Positions 1-7,168 of a stretch of DNA of 7,168 nucleotides are shown here, in pieces (the first letter of the stretch is position 1; each line of letters starts with the position of its first letter). The position numbers and the translations under genes are program-made. Location: contig CALKVC010000220.1 of NCBI GenBank assembly GCA_937996595.1, forward strand, positions 1 to 7,168, in the 5' to 3' direction. Below the pieces are notes generated by a model that was given only the letters and a program-made list of their open reading frames with translations, was not told the origin of the DNA and made no database searches. Source of the stretch: an uncultured Chitinophagaceae bacterium. Its GTDB lineage: Bacteria > Bacteroidota > Bacteroidia > Chitinophagales > Chitinophagaceae.

Positions 1-740
1 GCCATATTTTCATTTCGCACCTGCATGGTGATCATTATTTTGGCCTGATTGGCCTGTTAACCAGCATGAGCCTGCTTAGCCGCACACAGGATTTGCATCT
101 GCATGCTCCGCCATTGCTGGAAGAAATCATTAATCTACAATTGCAGGCCGCAAGCACCACGCTGAATTATAAAGTGCATTTTCATCCACTATCAGATGAA
201 ACGGTCATTGCACATACCGGTAAGATAAGTGTGGAATGTTTCAGGGTAAAACACCGGATAGATTGCTGGGGATTTATTTTCAGGGAAATCAGGAATCCGC
301 GGACTGTTGTACCTGAAAGGGCAAAATCTTATGAGATTCCTGCGGCCTTTTTTGAACAATTGAAGAAAGGAGAAGACTACCGCACTAAAAAAGGCGTGAT
401 CATTCCCAACGAAGAAGTTACCGTGGCAAATACAAAAGGCAGAACCTATGCTTACTGCGCCGATACCATTTATGATATTTCACTGTCAGATAAGATAAAG
501 GATATTGACCTGGTATACCATGAAGCCACTTACCTGAAAGCAGAACATCAGCGGGCAGCAGAGCGTTTTCACAGCACAACGGAACAGGCTGCGGATGTGG
601 CCAGGAAAGCCAATGCAAAAAAATTGCTCATCGGCCATTTCTCTTCTAGGTATGAGGAGCTTGATGAATTTCTTTCTGAAGCAACCGAAATATTTGAGCA
701 TACCGAACTGGCCCGTGAAGGGGTAAGTTTCCTCATTTAA
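1..740 (+). CDS. rnz: Ribonuclease Z (tRNA 3' endonuclease), 5'-truncated
   Basis: RNase Z is a cytoplasmic zinc endonuclease of the metallo-beta-lactamase fold that removes the 3' trailer from tRNA precursors. The reading frame is open from the left edge (first whole codon at base 3), so the true start lies outside; the ATG at 66 is internal. The zinc motif HLHGDH is encoded at 18-35, before that ATG. Further family landmarks follow in order: VKHR-x3-WGF, the metal-binding Asp in CADT (codon 462-464), YHEATY, a His-Ser-Thr motif before an Ala-rich helix, and GHFSSRY with its metal-binding His at 636-638. About 245 residues are visible; the family usually has about 300, so roughly 60 N-terminal residues are missing. 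The gene ends in tandem in-frame stops (738-740 and 741-743). Its stop interlocks with that of the convergent esterase gene, leaving no room for an intergenic terminator. All visible catalytic positions look intact. Identification is firm. Confidence 0.95.
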   Translation, partial: HIFISHLHGDHYFGLIGLLTSMSLLSRTQDLHLHAPPLLEEIINLQLQAASTTLNYKVHFHPLSDETVIAHTGKISVECFRVKHRIDCWGFIFREIRNPRTVVPERAKSYEIPAAFFEQLKKGEDYRTKKGVIIPNEEVTVANTKGRTYAYCADTIYDISLSDKIKDIDLVYHEATYLKAEHQRAAERFHSTTEQAADVARKANAKKLLIGHFSSRYEELDEFLSEATEIFEHTELAREGVSFLI

Positions 741-1900
741 TAAACTGTTTTCAACTGGTGGCTCAACCCGTTCCCGTTAATCCATAAATAGCATTCCCCA
801 AACCATTTGCGCCAGTAAGTTTCATTATGTTTTCCTGACAGGTCTGTAATATGATATACAAGGCCATTTGAATATTCTCCCAGTTTATCTGCTATTTTCT
901 GAGTATTGGATACCATGGATTCCGATTCCTGTGCGCCCGTGTAAAAGAAAAACTGGCTGTTAAGGTTAGGTGCAACTGAATCTGTCAGGCTGAATAAATG
1001 AGGCATCAGCCGCAATGAAAGGGAAAAAAGGCCGCCTTTACCAAATACCTGCGGGTATTCCAGCATACAGAAATAGGAAATATTGGCACCAAAAGAACTT
1101 CCGGCCACCATACTGTTATCTTTTCCGGGCAATGTTCTGTAATGTTTATCAACATAAGGTTTAAGTGTATTTGCCATAAAAGAGGCATATGCTTTCCCTT
1201 CTGGTCTTGTTATTTCATCTGTTTCAAAAGGCGAATATTCCAGTAACCTTTCCGGGGAATTTTCTATTCCAACCACAATACCTGTACTGATACCGGCATG
1301 ATTAAGCGAGTCGAGGTATTCGTCGATACCCCATTCGCCGCTATAAGAAGCAGCATCGTCAAAGAGGTTTTGTCCATCCTGCATATATAATACAGGATAC
1401 CTTTTCTTTGATTTTTCGTAACCGGGCGGAAGGTATATCCATATTTTCCGGTACCTGTTCAGCTGAGGAATAAAAAATGCAGAATCCATGATTTTCACAG
1501 ATGCGCTTGCTGTATGCTTACCTGCATTCCCAGCGTAATCATCGCTCCAGGATGCTATTGAAATATCGAGTGTACTGTCTGATTGCAATAACAGTTTATG
1601 GTTATCCATACCCGCTCCCTTTGGCCCGGATTCACCGCTTTGCCAGTTGCCGCGGGTAACTTTGAATTCGTATTCCCCTGAAGGCAGGCCGGGGATGATG
1701 ACAGTATATATATCACCTGTCTTTTCAAACCTGTACTGAATGTCGCCGGGGTTCCAACGGTTAAATGTACCCGCAATGAACATACTGTCATCAGGATGTG
1801 TCCGGGGAAATGAATGCAGCCTCACCTGCAGGTTAAACTGGGCGTGTGCGGATAATGCAATAAAGACAAGTCCGGCTGCAACCAGCAACCGGTTCGTCAT
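737..1900 (-). CDS. Secreted esterase of the enterochelin-esterase-like (esterase D) family with N-terminal beta-sandwich domain
   Basis: This is a predicted exported alpha/beta hydrolase of 387 residues. The chosen ATG (1898-1900) gives a classic signal peptide: a short basic start, a hydrophobic core at residues 5-17, and likely cleavage after Ala-His-Ala at 18-20. Residues about 22-115 resemble an immunoglobulin-like, glycogen-binding (CBM48/E-set) domain, with FIAGTFNRWNP and a GEYEFKV strand. Residues about 133-375 match the esterase D fold: YLPPGY, YPVLYMQDGQNLFDD, the nucleophile elbow GSSFG with Ser269, a candidate acid Glu325 in TGAQE, and His358 in GKHNETYW. In related proteins this layout is found in esterases acting on siderophore esters or on acyl groups of plant polysaccharides; the substrate here cannot be told. 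The frame stays open upstream to 2026, but those starts overlap the kinase gene and bury the signal peptide. The gene follows the kinase by 64 bp and converges on rnz. Confidence 0.85.
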   Translation of the reverse strand: MTNRLLVAAGLVFIALSAHAQFNLQVRLHSFPRTHPDDSMFIAGTFNRWNPGDIQYRFEKTGDIYTVIIPGLPSGEYEFKVTRGNWQSGESGPKGAGMDNHKLLLQSDSTLDISIASWSDDYAGNAGKHTASASVKIMDSAFFIPQLNRYRKIWIYLPPGYEKSKKRYPVLYMQDGQNLFDDAASYSGEWGIDEYLDSLNHAGISTGIVVGIENSPERLLEYSPFETDEITRPEGKAYASFMANTLKPYVDKHYRTLPGKDNSMVAGSSFGANISYFCMLEYPQVFGKGGLFSLSLRLMPHLFSLTDSVAPNLNSQFFFYTGAQESESMVSNTQKIADKLGEYSNGLVYHITDLSGKHNETYWRKWFGECYLWINGNGLSHQLKTVY

Positions 1901-1941
1901 GCATTTCAGATTATATGTCTTTACATCTAACAACATAACAA

Positions 1942-1953
1942 CCCGTTTACGGG
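1942..1953. repeat. Short inverted repeat between kinase and esterase genes
   Basis: The 12 bases CCCGTTTACGGG form two 5-bp arms (CCCGT/ACGGG) around a 2-base TT centre. They lie in the 64-bp gap between the kinase stop and the esterase ATG, about 42 bp upstream of that ATG. The site could be a small operator or merely chance. It lacks a following T-run on the minus strand, and a 2-base loop is too tight for a stable hairpin, so I do not call it a terminator. The rest of the gap is AT-rich. I found no good match to the Bacteroidota promoter pattern (TTG, about 19 bases, then TAnnTTTG): a TATAATCTG lies 10-18 bases before the ATG, but the nearby TTG triplets are at unsuitable spacings. Confidence 0.25.
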
Positions 1954-1964
1954 ATACATTATTT

Positions 1965-4900
1965 TCAATTTGATGCCAGTGGCAATAACACAAAAAAAAC
2001 GGTGCCTTCACCGGGTTTTGTTTCAAACCATATCTCTCCTTTAGCCTGCTCTACCATCCGTTTGCACATGGCAAGCCCCAAACCTGTTCCCGATGTTTTT
2101 GTAGTGAAGTTCGGGGTAAATATTTTTGACTGTACTTCTGTTGCTATTCCCGTTCCGTTATCAGAAATGCTTATTACCACATTGTCGCTGTTCAATATTT
2201 CATGCACGGAAATCCTGGCGATCTTGTTTTCAGGTGTAGCCTGCAGGGCGTTCAGGATAAGGTTTGTAAATAAGCGGTTGATATGCGTTTTATCTGCTTC
2301 AATAATAATTTTCTCGGGCAACAGCTGTTGCGAAATTTCCAGCCGGTTATTGGAGGCATAGAGTTGCACTACCGACATCAGCACTTCATTCACATCAAAT
2401 TTTTCCCGGTTCAGGTTTTCAATATTGGCAAACTGGCTGAATTCACCGGCTATCTGGTTCAGGTGGTCTATCTGTTCAATCAGTGTTTTGGCAACGCTTT
2501 CCGTAAGTTCTTTTACGTTTGGCGCGTTGTTTTCTATGGATTTCTGCAGAAACTGCATACTCAGTTTCATGGGTGTAAGCGGGTTCTTTATTTCATGCGC
2601 TACCTGCCGGGCCATTTCTTTCCAGGCGCCTTCACGCTCTGTTTTAGCAAGCGCCACGGCACTTTCATCCAGTTTGCTGATCATCTTATTGTATTCCGCT
2701 ACCAGGTCGCCCAGTTCATCTTTTCGGTTCCAGACAATATATTCATTCCTTTTTTCCAGGTTTATCTTTTTCATCTTATCGCTGATAACGGCAAAGGAAT
2801 TGGTAATCCGGTTGGTTATGAACAAGGCCACGATACCAGCTATCAGGAAAATAAATGCATTGAGGTTGATGATGGTAACCAGGAAATTTGAAATTTCATT
2901 CTTCAGGTTACTTTCAGATGTGAAATAAGGAATGTTCAGGTATGCGTAATTGTTACCTGCTTCATCCAGAACAGGAACATAATTGCTGATGAAATTCAGC
3001 TCGCCGATCCGTTCCTTCTGAAAATACTGTACCTCCCTGTTCCGGTTGATATGGAAATAAGCCATCGGGTCCATCTTGGTGCTCAGGATGCCTTTTATAT
3101 AAGGCAGGGGCAGCGATGATACATTGAGGTTTCCCTGCAGGTCGTAGAGATTCACATCAATGCCATGTATCTCTGAAATCTTATTGATGGCATTCTCGAG
3201 GTCTTCCTGGTAACCTTTTTCAATACTGTCCAGGTTATTCACCATCTTCCAGCCTTCACTCATATAACTCTTCACTTCGTTTTCCATGATATGGATTGTA
3301 CGGCTGAGTTTTTCCCGGTTATTGGCTTCATACCGGTTAATGAAGAAGATAATGGTGGCGGCGCCAATCACCAGGAATGATACCACACTGATGAATATAA
3401 TGGTTCCGTGTATCTGGTTGCGGATGGTAAGCTGCCAGTAACTCCTGAGTTTTGACAAACGCAGTTTTGAACGTATGAACATATTGGCCAGCCATATAAG
3501 GGCTGTAAGCACCAGGAATCCGCAGAACAGGTAAGAAAACATGGTAATTGATTCAACCGAAATACTGTTCTTTCTCGCAATTACAACCATCTTATCTGCC
3601 CCGGCATAGTACCAGAGTTCGCTGTAATTTTTCTGCTGTACCAGGTAAAACTGGCTTTGCTGAATTTTTTTCCGGTTAAGAGAAGTGGCAAAGGGGTAAT
3701 CATTATGGCTGGTAACCAGTTTCCAGTTATTGTAAATGGCATATGCGTACAGGGAGGAATTCTCAATTGAATTATCCTGCCTCCGGCTGAACAACTGGGG
3801 CATCAGGGCATCTCCCCTGAATTTCCTGGGTGTTGCCAGGATAAAGATATAACCCAGCGTACTCCCTGCTGTATCGGTAATAGTTTTTTTACTGATATAA
3901 CTGAAACGGTCATACGATTCATCATAATACAGCAAACCGGGAATCTTGGTGGGCCTTGTCTGTGTCTTTAAGATGGTGTTCAGTTCATTATATTCCGCCG
4001 GTTCCCTGTTATAGAGCGGCTTTTCATCTGCAGAAAACGTGAATATCCTGGTTTCATATTTATTGGTATACCCGGAGAAGTTACTGTTCACCAGACTGTC
4101 CTTGAAAAACTGGTTTGATTCCTGGTTCAGCAACCTGTCGTAATTCCTGGAAAGATAACCGGCATTGAAATCAGTCAACATCGTGTTGATGAGCACTTCA
4201 TTGGTAGGGTCGGATTTGGTAGTGAGTATTTCCGCATAATGTTTCCGGTTTCTAAGTTCTTTATTGTTATTTTCTGAAATGATGATGAGGGCGAGTGAAA
4301 CAGAAAAGAAAAAAAGCCAGAAAACAAGCCTGGAAGAAACAATCCTGGATGCCAGCAGGCTGAAAAAATCGCTGTTGAGCAGGAAAAGGAAACAGATGAG
4401 CCAGATGAGGACAAATATTTCAAACTCCCCGGCCAGGTTACCGATATTAAAGGTGAGCATCAATAAACCCTCAATGGCAACAAACAGGAATAAAGGTATA
4501 AAGTGCTTGCTGAAGAACGGCTTTACAATAAAAAGCAGCAACTGGCACAGGAAGTAATACCCGATGGCAATACAGCAAAGTACAATAAACCCAACGGCGC
4601 TGTATACACTGAGGGAGAAGAAATTGATAACATCAAATGAAATTTGCGAATCGGCAACCAGGGAGCGAATGATAAAACTTCCTTCATAGGTTAGCAGCCA
4701 CAATGCGCTGCTAATCACAATTAACAGTACCCATTTTGTGATGCCCCTGTTTTTTGAAACTACCGGGTATTTATCCTGTACATGGTTTCGCAGGAAAAGG
4801 ATGAACCAAACAAACAGCAGTGAATTGATGAGCAGGTCGCCCAGCGAACGCAGGATGAAATTAGAGCCATAAATTGCCGGATCGAATAATTCAAACTGGC

Positions 4901-5744
4901 GGAAATTGAGCGGGATAGGGTAATAATAACTGGCAACCCTTAACAATAATACAGGAACGAGGAATACGATTATTCCCTTCCATAATTTTTGTGACGCATA
5001 ATATACAGCGCAAAGGTGGATGAACAGCAATATGATGAGAGCGGCCAGTAAAAGCAATACAGCAGAAATGAAATTATTCCTGTAGTTATTACCACCTGTT
5101 AACTGTTCCAGGTAGAACAGGGTATCCCCTTCCGAAGACATTACAGCCATTCCCGCTTCCGTATCGCCGGATATATCATACTTCAGTGATAATGCCGGAT
5201 CGTTGGCAAATCCGTTTTTCAGGTAATCATTGGAAATAATGTAATTCCATTTTACAGGTATGAGGCCGATGATTTTTGTATTGCCATGTTCAAAACGGCT
5301 CCATACATAATAACCGTTCTGCAGTTTTACAAAACCGGAATGCCGGGTTTCGTACAATAAGGAAGGAAACGGCAGAACCTGTTGTGTATTCCAGAATACA
5401 AGTTGCTCATGCCCGGTTGTATCTGTAGCATAAATGAAAAAAAAGGAATTAAGGGATGTGTATTTTTTCAGAAATTCCTCATCATAGTTACCTTCGGCCA
5501 GTTGCCGTATTAAGGAAGTGTCATTGGAAATGCCGGACAGCAACTTTTCCTGTTTATGTATGTAATTACTCACCCTCCCCTGAACAGAACGGAGGGAACT
5601 GTTTGCCGACCAGTATTCATCCACTATGAAAGACAGGGTAACAAGCCAGGCAGCTACCAGCAACAGGTAAGCGTTCTTACTAAAAAACCGTCGGAATGTG
5701 ATTGATTTCTGCAAATATGTATGCGATATTATTATCTTTTCCAA
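1965..5744 (-). CDS. Large multi-pass membrane sensor histidine kinase with NtrY-like kinase core
   Basis: This 1259-residue inner-membrane receptor kinase should autophosphorylate and pass phosphate to a response regulator, which is not in the window. Predicted membrane helices are at about 25-41, 226-248, 254-274, 300-319, 337-352, 375-409, 414-432, 441-457, 472-490, 734-756, 779-803 and 951-977. Basic loops at 320-336 and 757-778 fit the cytoplasmic side. This leaves three extracytoplasmic regions (42-225, 491-733, 804-950), possibly PAS/Cache-like. A HAMP domain follows (about 978-1030, with DELGDL). The HisKA H-box HEIKNPLTP has phospho-acceptor His1050. The ATPase domain has its N-box at 1161-1169, DNGTGI at 1195-1200, FTPNFTTK at 1209-1216 and GTGLGLA at 1219-1225. 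The core is complete and most like NtrY-type kinases. There is no in-frame ATG before codon 199. The best start is TTG at 5742-5744, just ahead of a basic stretch and the first helix. The ligand is unknown. The frame is unbroken. Confidence 0.93.
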   Translation of the reverse strand: MEKIIISHTYLQKSITFRRFFSKNAYLLLVAAWLVTLSFIVDEYWSANSSLRSVQGRVSNYIHKQEKLLSGISNDTSLIRQLAEGNYDEEFLKKYTSLNSFFFIYATDTTGHEQLVFWNTQQVLPFPSLLYETRHSGFVKLQNGYYVWSRFEHGNTKIIGLIPVKWNYIISNDYLKNGFANDPALSLKYDISGDTEAGMAVMSSEGDTLFYLEQLTGGNNYRNNFISAVLLLLAALIILLFIHLCAVYYASQKLWKGIIVFLVPVLLLRVASYYYPIPLNFRQFELFDPAIYGSNFILRSLGDLLINSLLFVWFILFLRNHVQDKYPVVSKNRGITKWVLLIVISSALWLLTYEGSFIIRSLVADSQISFDVINFFSLSVYSAVGFIVLCCIAIGYYFLCQLLLFIVKPFFSKHFIPLFLFVAIEGLLMLTFNIGNLAGEFEIFVLIWLICFLFLLNSDFFSLLASRIVSSRLVFWLFFFSVSLALIIISENNNKELRNRKHYAEILTTKSDPTNEVLINTMLTDFNAGYLSRNYDRLLNQESNQFFKDSLVNSNFSGYTNKYETRIFTFSADEKPLYNREPAEYNELNTILKTQTRPTKIPGLLYYDESYDRFSYISKKTITDTAGSTLGYIFILATPRKFRGDALMPQLFSRRQDNSIENSSLYAYAIYNNWKLVTSHNDYPFATSLNRKKIQQSQFYLVQQKNYSELWYYAGADKMVVIARKNSISVESITMFSYLFCGFLVLTALIWLANMFIRSKLRLSKLRSYWQLTIRNQIHGTIIFISVVSFLVIGAATIIFFINRYEANNREKLSRTIHIMENEVKSYMSEGWKMVNNLDSIEKGYQEDLENAINKISEIHGIDVNLYDLQGNLNVSSLPLPYIKGILSTKMDPMAYFHINRNREVQYFQKERIGELNFISNYVPVLDEAGNNYAYLNIPYFTSESNLKNEISNFLVTIINLNAFIFLIAGIVALFITNRITNSFAVISDKMKKINLEKRNEYIVWNRKDELGDLVAEYNKMISKLDESAVALAKTEREGAWKEMARQVAHEIKNPLTPMKLSMQFLQKSIENNAPNVKELTESVAKTLIEQIDHLNQIAGEFSQFANIENLNREKFDVNEVLMSVVQLYASNNRLEISQQLLPEKIIIEADKTHINRLFTNLILNALQATPENKIARISVHEILNSDNVVISISDNGTGIATEVQSKIFTPNFTTKTSGTGLGLAMCKRMVEQAKGEIWFETKPGEGTVFFVLLPLASN

Positions 5745-5788
5745 AAAAGCCTGCCGGGAAAACCGGTTATTTTTTATAAATGCTTATT

Positions 5789-6559
5789 TTACCGGCCTTC
5801 ATCTTTAATCCGGTTCCACATGGCATCCATTTCTTCCAGCGACATGTCATGCAGGTATTTATCCTGATCAGCCGCGGCCTTTTCCATCCTGGAAAACCTG
5901 TCGATAAATTTCTTATTCGTCCGTTCCAGGGCATGCTCTGCATCCAGCTGCAAAAACCTTGCAAGATTTACCAGTGAGAAAAAAACATCTCCCAGTTCAT
6001 CTTCCATTTTGTCTTTATTGCCTGATAACACAGCTTCATCCAGTTCCTGCATTTCTTCCGTAACCTTATCCCATACCTGCCCGGTATTGTCCCATTCAAA
6101 GCCTACCTGTTTTGATTTTTCTTGCAAGCGCATCGCTTTTACCATGGAAGGCAGGGAACGGGGCACGCCGCCTAAAACAGATTTCTTTCCTTCTTTCAAT
6201 TTTATTTTTTCCCAATTCTGTTTTACGTCATCTTCATCATTAACCTTAACATCGGCATATATATGCGGATGCCGTACTATCAGCTTTTCACAAACGCCAT
6301 GTATCACTTCCTGGAGGGTAAACTGGTTTTGTTCTGAACCGATCTTTGCATAAAACACTATGTGCAGCAGCAGATCGCCCAATTCCTCTTTTATGCCTTT
6401 CCAGTCTTTGGCAGAAATGGCTTCGGCCAGTTCGTAGGTTTCTTCTATACTGAGGTGCCTTAACGTATCAATCGTTTGCTTTTTATCCCAGGGGCATTTT
6501 TCCCTCAGCTCATCCATGATGGAAACCAATCGCAGGAATTCTGATTCTGTTGATGGCAT
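5789..6559 (-). CDS. mazG: Nucleoside triphosphate pyrophosphohydrolase MazG
   Basis: MazG is a cytoplasmic enzyme that hydrolyses nucleoside triphosphates to monophosphate and pyrophosphate, cleaning nucleotide pools; in E. coli it also lowers ppGpp during starvation. The protein has 256 residues, close to the usual length of about 260, and carries both tandem MazG domains. The first has CPWDKKQT at 22-29 and metal-binding acidic residues in EETYE (39-43) and EELGD (58-62). The linker contains the typical GGVPRSLPSMVKAMRLQEK (131-149) and VGFEW. The second domain has EEMQELDEA (168-176) and EDELGD (186-191), so both acidic sets are intact; in the E. coli enzyme only the C-terminal domain is active. 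The ATG at 6557-6559 starts five bases after the stop of the upstream DUF3667-like gene, which suggests a shared transcript and possibly translational coupling. The kinase follows after 44 bp. Identification is firm. Confidence 0.96.
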   Translation of the reverse strand: MPSTESEFLRLVSIMDELREKCPWDKKQTIDTLRHLSIEETYELAEAISAKDWKGIKEELGDLLLHIVFYAKIGSEQNQFTLQEVIHGVCEKLIVRHPHIYADVKVNDEDDVKQNWEKIKLKEGKKSVLGGVPRSLPSMVKAMRLQEKSKQVGFEWDNTGQVWDKVTEEMQELDEAVLSGNKDKMEDELGDVFFSLVNLARFLQLDAEHALERTNKKFIDRFSRMEKAAADQDKYLHDMSLEEMDAMWNRIKDEGR

Positions 6560-6564
6560 CTGTT

Positions 6565-7152
6565 TTATATTTTGAAAAATGAGAAAATAACAAAAAAGGC
6601 GAATATCAATACCATAAACACAATGAATGACAGGTTGAGCAGCAGGAATTTTGCAATGGTTTTACCACGGCCCTGCATATAGAATTTCCGCATCGCTTTG
6701 TATTCATAGAACAGCATACCCAGAAACAACAGGAAGTTGATCAGCCGTAAAAATCCGAAATCAAACTGGTTATTTATTTTTGTGATAGCGTACATGATAA
6801 ACATGGCGAAAAAGCTGAAAATATAGAAATGTACGGTAAACACCAGGTGATCTACATAAAAAAGAGACTTATTTCTGAAATACAGCCATTTCAATAATAA
6901 GGCAAAAAAAGGCAGCGAAACAAATAACATCTGTGGCAACGAATGCATGATCTTATCCATGAATGCCCGTACTATCAAACGGGAATCGTTGTTATATTTT
7001 TTATTCAGGTCAATCTGCTTATATACCAACTGGCGCATTACCCAGTTGTGTTTCTTTTTACCGCTATGCAATGCTGAATCGTACGCTTCCTTACTGCTGA
7101 AACCGGTTGGTGTAAGGCGAACACCAGATTTTCCGATAGCGCTATCCCTGTA
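6565..7152 (-). CDS. DUF3667-like membrane protein, N-terminus missing at contig end
   Basis: This gene of unknown function is cut by the right end of the assembled sequence. About 195 genomic residues remain. The frame also runs through the adapter bases to 7167, but those last five codons (reading V-L-F-R-S, with a false GTG start) are not part of the gene. A hydrophilic, lysine-rich region precedes a segment with HSLPQMLFVSLPFFALLLKW and then YVDHLVFTVHFYIF. These resemble the conserved LP-x-F-x3-LP and Y-V-x-H-L-V-F-x2-H-F signatures I associate with DUF3667. Four membrane helices are likely, near the segments starting SLPQMLF, YVDHLVF, FLRLINF and KFLLLNL, the last ending close to the C-terminus. 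Full-length relatives often carry an N-terminal zinc ribbon, which would lie in the missing part. The stop is five bases before the mazG ATG, so the two genes are probably co-transcribed. Family membership is from memory of the motif and is less certain than the membrane topology. Confidence 0.75.
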   Translation of the reverse strand, partial: YRDSAIGKSGVRLTPTGFSSKEAYDSALHSGKKKHNWVMRQLVYKQIDLNKKYNNDSRLIVRAFMDKIMHSLPQMLFVSLPFFALLLKWLYFRNKSLFYVDHLVFTVHFYIFSFFAMFIMYAITKINNQFDFGFLRLINFLLFLGMLFYEYKAMRKFYMQGRGKTIAKFLLLNLSFIVFMVLIFAFFVIFSFFKI

Positions 7153-7168
7153 AGATCGGAAGAGCACA
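7153..7168 (+). other. Illumina TruSeq adapter read-through at contig end (not genomic)
   Basis: The last 16 bases read AGATCGGAAGAGCACA, identical to the start of the Illumina TruSeq 3' adapter. A 16-base exact match placed flush with the sequence end is very unlikely by chance and is the usual trace of untrimmed adapter in an assembly. The leading A can be the A-tail base from ligation, so genomic sequence ends at about 7152. Read on the minus strand, these bases supply a false GTG start and five false codons to the adjoining membrane-protein gene. Confidence 0.95.

Noticed and set aside
66..740. Reading the rnz gene as a complete 224-residue protein starting at ATG 66.
   Set aside because: The essential HLHGDH zinc motif is encoded upstream at 18-35 in the same open frame, so the gene is cut by the window edge.
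1901..1935. Possible Bacteroidota-type promoter (TTG ... TATAATCTG) in front of the esterase gene.
   Set aside because: Candidate TTG triplets lie about 15 or 23 bases from the TA element rather than about 19, and the element matches TAnnTTTG poorly. It is not separable from chance in AT-rich DNA.
1901..2026. In-frame extension of the esterase gene upstream to an ATG at 2026 (or an ATG at 1936).
   Set aside because: The 2026 start would run through the 3' end of the kinase gene, and both starts would put extra hydrophilic residues before a textbook signal peptide. The ATG at 1900 needs no overlap.
2002..2928. Long open frames on the plus strand (for example 2283-2891 and 2425-2928) opposite the kinase gene.
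   Set aside because: They lie antisense to the conserved HAMP/HisKA/ATPase coding region, their translations show no recognisable domain, and their composition is that of a frame shadow.
5743..5774. Terminator-like structure between mazG and the kinase: CCGG, five bases, CCGG, flanked by A- and T-runs.
   Set aside because: The stem is only 4 bp and does not extend inward or outward, so it is too weak for an intrinsic terminator. The minus-strand T-run also touches the kinase start codon.

Overview
This window is ordinary, gene-dense chromosomal DNA, most likely from a member of the Bacteroidota and plausibly the Chitinophagaceae or a close relative. The evidence is moderate AT content, no clear Shine-Dalgarno sequences, a signal peptide ending in Ala-His-Ala followed by Gln, a DUF3667-type membrane protein, and a very long NtrY-like sensor kinase. 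The family placement is an inference from style and gene content, not from a marker gene. The last 16 bases match the Illumina TruSeq adapter, so the right edge is the end of an assembled contig and the last genomic base is about 7152.

Layout: (1) positions 1-740, plus strand, hold the 3' four-fifths of a ribonuclease Z gene (rnz) cut by the left edge. (2) Positions 737-1900, minus strand, encode a secreted esterase with an N-terminal beta-sandwich domain. It converges on rnz, and the two stop codons interlock in one TTAA. (3) Positions 1965-5744, minus strand, encode a 1259-residue membrane sensor histidine kinase with about 12 membrane helices, three predicted extracytoplasmic regions, a HAMP domain and an NtrY-like kinase core. 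It apparently starts at TTG. (4) Positions 5789-6559, minus strand, encode MazG. (5) Positions 6565-7152, minus strand, encode a DUF3667-like membrane protein whose N-terminus is missing.

The four minus-strand genes lie in the order DUF3667-like, mazG, kinase, esterase, with gaps of 5, 44 and 64 bp, so they could share a transcript. Only the first pair is spaced tightly enough to make coupling likely. No functional pathway obviously joins them: MazG is a housekeeping nucleotide-pool enzyme, the kinase is a signalling receptor with no response regulator in the window, and the esterase acts outside the cytoplasm. There are no RNA genes, mobile elements, CRISPR arrays or gene-free stretches over 300 bp. 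I see no convincing new biological system. The points most worth checking are the adapter at the contig end, the kinase's architecture and its non-ATG start, and the interlocked stop codons.
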